Source: an uncultured Bacteroidia bacterium
Lineage (GTDB): Bacteria > Bacteroidota > Bacteroidia > Bacteroidales > Prolixibacteraceae
Direction of reading: 5' to 3'
NCBI GenBank assembly: GCA_903907075.1
Contig: CAIVMQ010000054.1
Span: forward strand, 1 to 64,000
DNA: 64,000 bases
How positions within the stretch are numbered: the first letter of the stretch is position 1; every line of letters starts with the position of its first letter. Below, piece after piece: positions 58,757 through 64,000 of this stretch. A program made the translations under genes and the position numbers. The notes beneath the pieces were generated by a model. The model was not told the DNA's origin. It saw nothing but the letters and a program-made list of their open reading frames with translations, and ran no database searches.

Positions 58757-60097
58757 ATGAAAAAAGTCACCTCCATTGTCCTGGTGCTTCTAATCCATTT
58801 TAGCGTAAAAAGTCAACCAAATCAAGAACAAGGCGGCTTATTATCAAAAGAAGATTTTAATTTTCTACAAGAGATGACCAAAGATGTGGTTGAACGTTCG
58901 CGCGTCTATCCGAATCAAACAGTAACCAAAGAATTTGGAAGCAACAATAGCGGAGGTGTATTAATTAAGCCCGGAGGGAGCGAAGCTTATCCTGCCTTTT
59001 GGATCCGCGACTATGCGATGTCGATTGAGAGTGGATTTATAACCGTAAAGGAGCAAAAGCACATGCTTCTGGTTGCCTCCGCAGGGCAGTGCGATCAAAC
59101 ATGGATATCTGATGGGGGCTGTATGATTCCCATTGGGGCAATCCCAGATCATATTCGATTAGATGACAGTCGACCTATTTATTTCCCAGGGACTTACGAT
59201 TACAAAGGACAAGGAAATAAAAAGTGGGGTATGATGCCTCCCTATTGTGATCAATATTTCTTTGTTGACATGGCCTATTTTTACACCAAAAGTAGCGGCT
59301 CAACCCAGCTATTAAAAGAAAAAATAAAAGGAGTTACACTAATTGACCGGCTTGAAATGGCCTATAAAACACCTCCAACAAAACAAGACGGAGTTATGGT
59401 TTATGCAACTGAAGATTTCAGAGGTGTTGACTATGGTTTTAGAGATGTGATCACCATCACCGGAGAGCTGTGTATGCCTTCGTTACTAAAGTATAAAGCG
59501 TCACTAGAGATGGCTGAGCTTTTTACGCTACTTAAAAATAAGGATAAAGCAGAGACTTATCGCCTAAATGCCAAGCGACTTAAAGAGGAGATTCCACTCC
59601 ATTTTTCTGATTCGCGCGGCATGCTTCTTGCCTCAACGGGCAAAAGCAATCAAGCAGATATTTGGAGCACTGTTATGGCTATTTACTACGGCATTATTGA
59701 AGGGGAGCAGGCGCTCAATGCATCACGCACGATTACTGACGGCTATAAGAAAGGGCTATTGGCAAAGTCAGGAAATATCAGACACATCTTTATCGGCGAA
59801 GATTTTAGTGAAAAATCGGCATGGGAAAAAAGCCTTGTACGCAAAGGAGATTATCAAAATGGTGGTTATTGGGGAACCCCAACAGGCTGGGTTTGTTATG
59901 TGATGGCCAAAACAGATCCTGATGCAGCAAAGCAACTGGCCAAAGAATACATTGATAATTTACGTGCAGGGGATTTCCGTAAAGGGGGTAATTTTGGGGA
60001 ACCATGGGAATGCTATAATTTAGAGGCTCCGCAAAATTCTATTTACATGACAACGGTAACCTCCCCGTATACCGTATTTAAATCCGATAAAAAATAA
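58757..60097 (+). CDS. Secreted six-hairpin glycosidase-like protein
   Basis: Signal peptide; GGSEAYPAFWIRDYAMSIESG; ALNASRTITDGYKKGLL; NGGYWGTPTGWVCYVM. Confidence 0.6.
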   Translation: MKKVTSIVLVLLIHFSVKSQPNQEQGGLLSKEDFNFLQEMTKDVVERSRVYPNQTVTKEFGSNNSGGVLIKPGGSEAYPAFWIRDYAMSIESGFITVKEQKHMLLVASAGQCDQTWISDGGCMIPIGAIPDHIRLDDSRPIYFPGTYDYKGQGNKKWGMMPPYCDQYFFVDMAYFYTKSSGSTQLLKEKIKGVTLIDRLEMAYKTPPTKQDGVMVYATEDFRGVDYGFRDVITITGELCMPSLLKYKASLEMAELFTLLKNKDKAETYRLNAKRLKEEIPLHFSDSRGMLLASTGKSNQADIWSTVMAIYYGIIEGEQALNASRTITDGYKKGLLAKSGNIRHIFIGEDFSEKSAWEKSLVRKGDYQNGGYWGTPTGWVCYVMAKTDPDAAKQLAKEYIDNLRAGDFRKGGNFGEPWECYNLEAPQNSIYMTTVTSPYTVFKSDKK

Positions 60098-60204
60098 CAA
60101 GGAATTAAATATTAAACTATTTTTAGATAAAAATAATATGTTTAATTTTATTCTTACAGATCAAAGAATCTAAATCGCAGACTACTAACAATAAACTAAA
60201 ACTA

Positions 60205-61566
60205 ATGAACAAAAAAATTAAGATTGGGATGATTTTTCTCGTGCTACTGGTAACATTGGCAGTGCAAAATACTGCATCCGCACAGTTAAAAACTGAAACG
60301 GCGGAGCAGAAAAGCAAACGGATGGAGTGGTGGACCAATGCCCGTTTTGGGATGTTTATCCACTGGGGTTTGTATGCCCTTCCTGCGCGCCACGAGTGGG
60401 TGAAAAATGCGGAACGAATGACCAATGAAGAGTATCAGAAGTACTTCGAAGAGTTTAATCCTGATCTTTATAATCCTAAAGAATGGGCCAAAATGGCTAA
60501 GGAAGCAGGTATGAAGTATGTGGTGTTAACTGCAAAACATCACGAAGGATTCTGTCAGTTTGATTCGAAGTTTACCGATTACAAATCTACGAATACCCCC
60601 TTTGGCAGAGATGTTGTCAGGGAATATGTTGATGCGCTCAGGGCTGAGGGGCTAAAAGTAGGCTTCTACTATTCGCTAATCGACTGGCATCATCCTGATT
60701 ATACCATTGATTCAAATCACCCACAGCGTCAGGAATCTGATTCAGCTTATGCACGGTTAAATAAGGGACGTGACATGTCGAAATACCGCGAATATCTAAA
60801 AAACCAGGTTCGTGAGTTATTGACTAATTATGGTGAGATCAGTGTGATTTGGTTTGATTTCTCCTTTCCAGGTAAAAATGGGAAAGATCATAACGACTGG
60901 GGTTCTGAGGATCTTCTTAAAATGGTTAGAACCCTTCAACCCGGAATAATTATTGATGACCGTCTTGACCTTAAAGATCAGGATGGAGGTTGGGATTTTG
61001 AATCCCCAGAACAATACAAAGTGGAGAAATGGCCTACTCGCAACGGCAAAAAAATTGCCTGGGAAACATGCCAGACCTTCTCGGGATCATGGGGCTACTA
61101 CCGCGACGAGAATACCTGGAAAAGCACTCCACAATTACTCGAATTATTGATTGAATCGGTAAGTAAAGGGGGTAATTTATTGCTAAACGTGGGACCAACA
61201 GCGCGTGGCGTCTTTGACTTCAGAGCACAAGAAAGGCTCAAAGCTATGGGTGGCTGGATGAAATATAATAGTCGGTCTATCTATAATTGCACCGAAGCAC
61301 CGGCTGAATTCGTAGCTCCTGCCAATACCCTGTTAACCTATAATCCACAAGCAAAAAGATTGTATATCCATCTACTCAGTTATCCAATGGGTAATCTGGT
61401 TCTTAAAAATATGGGAGATAAGGTGAAATACATTCAGTTTCTGCATGATGCTTCCGAGATTAAGTTCAGCAAGGGCGATGGTGATGGCCAAAACTACCTG
61501 AATCTTGAGCTTCCTGTTCAAAAGCCACCGGTTGAAATTGCTGTACTCGAAGTGATCCTGAAATAA
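60205..61566 (+). CDS. Alpha-L-fucosidase (GH29)
   Basis: RMEWWTNARFGMFIHWGLYALPARHEW, YVVLTAKHHEGFCQFDS, SVIWFDFSFPG, GNLLLNVGPTARG. Confidence 0.94.
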   Translation: MNKKIKIGMIFLVLLVTLAVQNTASAQLKTETAEQKSKRMEWWTNARFGMFIHWGLYALPARHEWVKNAERMTNEEYQKYFEEFNPDLYNPKEWAKMAKEAGMKYVVLTAKHHEGFCQFDSKFTDYKSTNTPFGRDVVREYVDALRAEGLKVGFYYSLIDWHHPDYTIDSNHPQRQESDSAYARLNKGRDMSKYREYLKNQVRELLTNYGEISVIWFDFSFPGKNGKDHNDWGSEDLLKMVRTLQPGIIIDDRLDLKDQDGGWDFESPEQYKVEKWPTRNGKKIAWETCQTFSGSWGYYRDENTWKSTPQLLELLIESVSKGGNLLLNVGPTARGVFDFRAQERLKAMGGWMKYNSRSIYNCTEAPAEFVAPANTLLTYNPQAKRLYIHLLSYPMGNLVLKNMGDKVKYIQFLHDASEIKFSKGDGDGQNYLNLELPVQKPPVEIAVLEVILK

Positions 61567-61582
61567 AAATATCAACTATCGG

Positions 61583-62692
61583 ATGAAAAAAATGCAATTC
61601 CATCTTTTTATCCTTTTTATTTCCATTTCAATCAGTTGTTCAGATCACTCACAACGATCTGAGCAACTGATAAAAGCCTATGATATTGATTTTAACTGGG
61701 GGCCGGGAGGTATAAATGATTTTGCCAAACCGGGTCTTTGGTCAGATGCCAATCCGGCAGATCATGTAAACTGGTATGCCGATCTGGGATGCAATGTGAT
61801 TCAGTCTTTTGCTGTATCATGCAACGGTTATGCCTGGTACAAAAACGGTATCGTTCCCGAACAACCCGGATTAAAACATGATTTTCTTACCGAACAGGTG
61901 AAGCTTGCTCATAAGAAAAATATTAAAGTATTCGGTTATTTCTGTGCCGGATCGAATACCCGCTGGGGTCAGGAAAATCCTGATTTAAGTTACGGAATCC
62001 CGTCCAATCCACATATTCCCTATACAACAACGTATCTGGATTTCCTGTGTGCCTCGATTGAGGATGCAATAAAAAAGACCGGAATAGATGGTGTATTTAT
62101 CGACTGGCTTTGGAATCCAGGGGCAACGATGGAACCTTATCCCCCTTTGAAATGGCTCGAATGTGAACAGCAAATGTATGGTGAGCTCATGAGCCAATCA
62201 TTCCCCGGGAAAGATAAAATCACCCCTGAAATTGAACTTCAATTCAGACGTAAAGCCATTGACAGATGTTGGAAACGGATCAGAACTACAGTGAAAAAAA
62301 CTAATCCTGATTGCATAATCTGGCTTACATCATGTCAACTTACAAGTAAAGATATTGCAGGATCGGATATGCTCAAAGAGGTAGACTGGGTATTGAATGA
62401 AGCCGGTGATATTGCAACAACTTCAGCCGTTCGTGCTATGCTGGGACATCAAACCCGACTAATAACCTGCCTTGCCAACTGGAACGGACAGGATCCTGCA
62501 AAAGTGATCCCCGCGGCGATAAAAGAGAATGTCGGGCTTTATGGATTTACGAAACCGGTATCAGGTTCGATTATGCCTCCTGTTGATTACTATCTTTCGA
62601 AACCCGTAGATAGCCTCAAGGGTGATGAGCGCAATATTGCGGTACTTGCCAGATCTTTTAAAAATTTACCTTTTGATTTTGTGAAAAAATGA
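61583..62692 (+). CDS. Lipoprotein, putative TIM-barrel glycosidase-like protein
   Basis: ISISISCSDHSQR lipobox; KKNIKVFGYFCAGSNTRWG, GIDGVFIDWLWNPG. Confidence 0.55.
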   Translation: MKKMQFHLFILFISISISCSDHSQRSEQLIKAYDIDFNWGPGGINDFAKPGLWSDANPADHVNWYADLGCNVIQSFAVSCNGYAWYKNGIVPEQPGLKHDFLTEQVKLAHKKNIKVFGYFCAGSNTRWGQENPDLSYGIPSNPHIPYTTTYLDFLCASIEDAIKKTGIDGVFIDWLWNPGATMEPYPPLKWLECEQQMYGELMSQSFPGKDKITPEIELQFRRKAIDRCWKRIRTTVKKTNPDCIIWLTSCQLTSKDIAGSDMLKEVDWVLNEAGDIATTSAVRAMLGHQTRLITCLANWNGQDPAKVIPAAIKENVGLYGFTKPVSGSIMPPVDYYLSKPVDSLKGDERNIAVLARSFKNLPFDFVKK

Positions 62693-64000
62693 ACCTTGAA
62701 AAAATCTATGCCACCTTAATTTTGATCTTTTGTGCAATTCTATTGAATGCTCAGACCATTAATATTATCCCTCAGCCAAAACAGATCAGTATAAAAAAGG
62801 GAAGTTTTGTCTTGAATAGCCAAACAGCAATCTCTTACAATGATCCGCAGCTTAAATTTCTTGCCGATTATACCTGCGCAACCATCCAATCGCTAAATAA
62901 ACTAAAACTGACAGTTAAAAACCAAAATGGAATACAATCGAATATCCAGTCTATCAATTTAATCCTTGATGGGAAAGCAAATACCGCAAAGGAAGGATAT
63001 CTATTACGAGTAACTAATTCTGCTATAACCATAAATGGAGCAACCTCGCAGGGAATTTTTTACGGTGTACAAAGTTTGTTGCAACTGATTCCCATTCAGG
63101 GTGATTCTAACATTCAGGCTCTTGAAATTCAGGATGAGCCCCGTTTTGCATGGAGGGGATTATTGCTTGATGTGAGTCGCCATTTCTTTACTATAGATGA
63201 AGTAAAACGGCTGATTGACCAGATGGTAATTTATAAATTCAACCTACTTCATTTACACCTCTCTGACGACCAGGGCTGGCGGATCGAGATAAAAAAATTG
63301 CCTGAATTAACGAAGATTGGTGCTTGGCGCGTACCTCGCACCGGGTTGTGGTGGGACAGACAACCACCCCAAGAGGGCGAGGCAGCCACTTATGGTGGAT
63401 TTTACACCCAGGAACAGATTAAGGAGCTTGTAGTTTATGCGTCAAACCGGCATGTCAATATATTGCCTGAAATCGATGTCCCTGGTCATAGTCTGGCTGC
63501 CGTTGCTTCATACCCATATCTGTCTTCTTCCAAATCAACCTATAAAGTCAATCCGGGATCAAAGTTTTATACCATTGATGACAACACGCTGTGCGTTGGG
63601 AAAGATTCCACCTTTGAGTTTTTGGATATTGTCTTTTCCGAAATTGCTCAGTTATTCCCCTTTGAATATATTCACATTGGAGGAGATGAGTGCTACAAAG
63701 GTTTTTGGAAAAAATGTGACTTGTGTCAGAAGCGAATGAAAGATAATGGGTTAAAGGATGAGAATGAATTACAGAGCTACTTCATTCGACGACTGGAAAA
63801 AATCCTTCAGCCTAAGGGTAAAAAACTCATGGGCTGGGATGAAATACTCGAAGGTGGGCTGGCACCAAATGCCGCAGTAATGTCATGGCGTGGTATGAAT
63901 GGAGGTATTACTGCCGCAAAAGCGAATCATCAGGTCGTAATGACTCCCGCCGACTTTACCTATCTCGATCTTTACCAGGGTGATCCCGCGATTGAACCAT
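62689..64000 (+). CDS. Beta-N-acetylhexosaminidase (GH20), 3' end beyond window
   Basis: INIIPQPKQISIKKGSF; LLLDVSRHFFTIDEVKRLIDQMVIYKFNLLHLHLSDDQGWRIEIK; HIGGDECYKGFW; ATGA overlap with upstream stop; absent from ORF track because it runs off the edge. Confidence 0.93.
   Translation, partial: MNLEKIYATLILIFCAILLNAQTINIIPQPKQISIKKGSFVLNSQTAISYNDPQLKFLADYTCATIQSLNKLKLTVKNQNGIQSNIQSINLILDGKANTAKEGYLLRVTNSAITINGATSQGIFYGVQSLLQLIPIQGDSNIQALEIQDEPRFAWRGLLLDVSRHFFTIDEVKRLIDQMVIYKFNLLHLHLSDDQGWRIEIKKLPELTKIGAWRVPRTGLWWDRQPPQEGEAATYGGFYTQEQIKELVVYASNRHVNILPEIDVPGHSLAAVASYPYLSSSKSTYKVNPGSKFYTIDDNTLCVGKDSTFEFLDIVFSEIAQLFPFEYIHIGGDECYKGFWKKCDLCQKRMKDNGLKDENELQSYFIRRLEKILQPKGKKLMGWDEILEGGLAPNAAVMSWRGMNGGITAAKANHQVVMTPADFTYLDLYQGDPAIEP

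Noticed and set aside
63437-63739. 100-aa plus ORF
   Set aside because: Alternate frame inside GH20, whose own frame (from 62689) is left out of the ORF track because it has no stop in the window.
1-64000. CRISPR arrays, transposases, integrases, rRNA, prophage genes
   Set aside because: None recognised while reading the ORF track and intergenic sequence; exhaustive repeat detection was not possible by eye.

Overview
Chromosomal window from a Bacteroidetes-type bacterium. Support: T9SS-sorted proteins, PorZ, TAnnTTTG promoters, and no obvious Shine-Dalgarno dependence. Left and middle parts are mostly housekeeping or conserved genes: a biotin-dependent acyl-CoA carboxylase operon, pepE, a glycerol module (MFS transporter/glpK/glpF), DoxX-MarR, nucleoside kinase, rdgB-porZ-recO, tRNA-Arg(CCT), a chromate transporter patch, purF, a DEAD helicase, dprA, dnaG and Fic. 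The right end (about 49.9-64 kb) is a dense glycoside-hydrolase cluster: a GH27/36-like protein, GH29-like proteins, GH172, a six-hairpin-like protein and GH20, apparently aimed at a fucose-containing glycan; GH20 runs off the window. Best second looks: (1) an intact aminotransferase-fold protein (29280-30437) whose PLP Schiff-base lysine motif SFGK reads SFGP, with further active-site changes; (2) a perfect 22-bp palindrome overlapping the -33 element of the DoxX-MarR promoter; (3) an AUG-less DUF4287-like frame in phase with the upstream DoxX stop codon; (4) three GH29-type proteins with different active-site His motifs; (5) a large lipoprotein with an NlpC/P60-like Cys/His signature; (6) an M28-like peptidase lacking several canonical metal ligands. 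No CRISPR array, transposase, integrase or rRNA was seen. All family calls come from reading motifs by eye; no database search was run.
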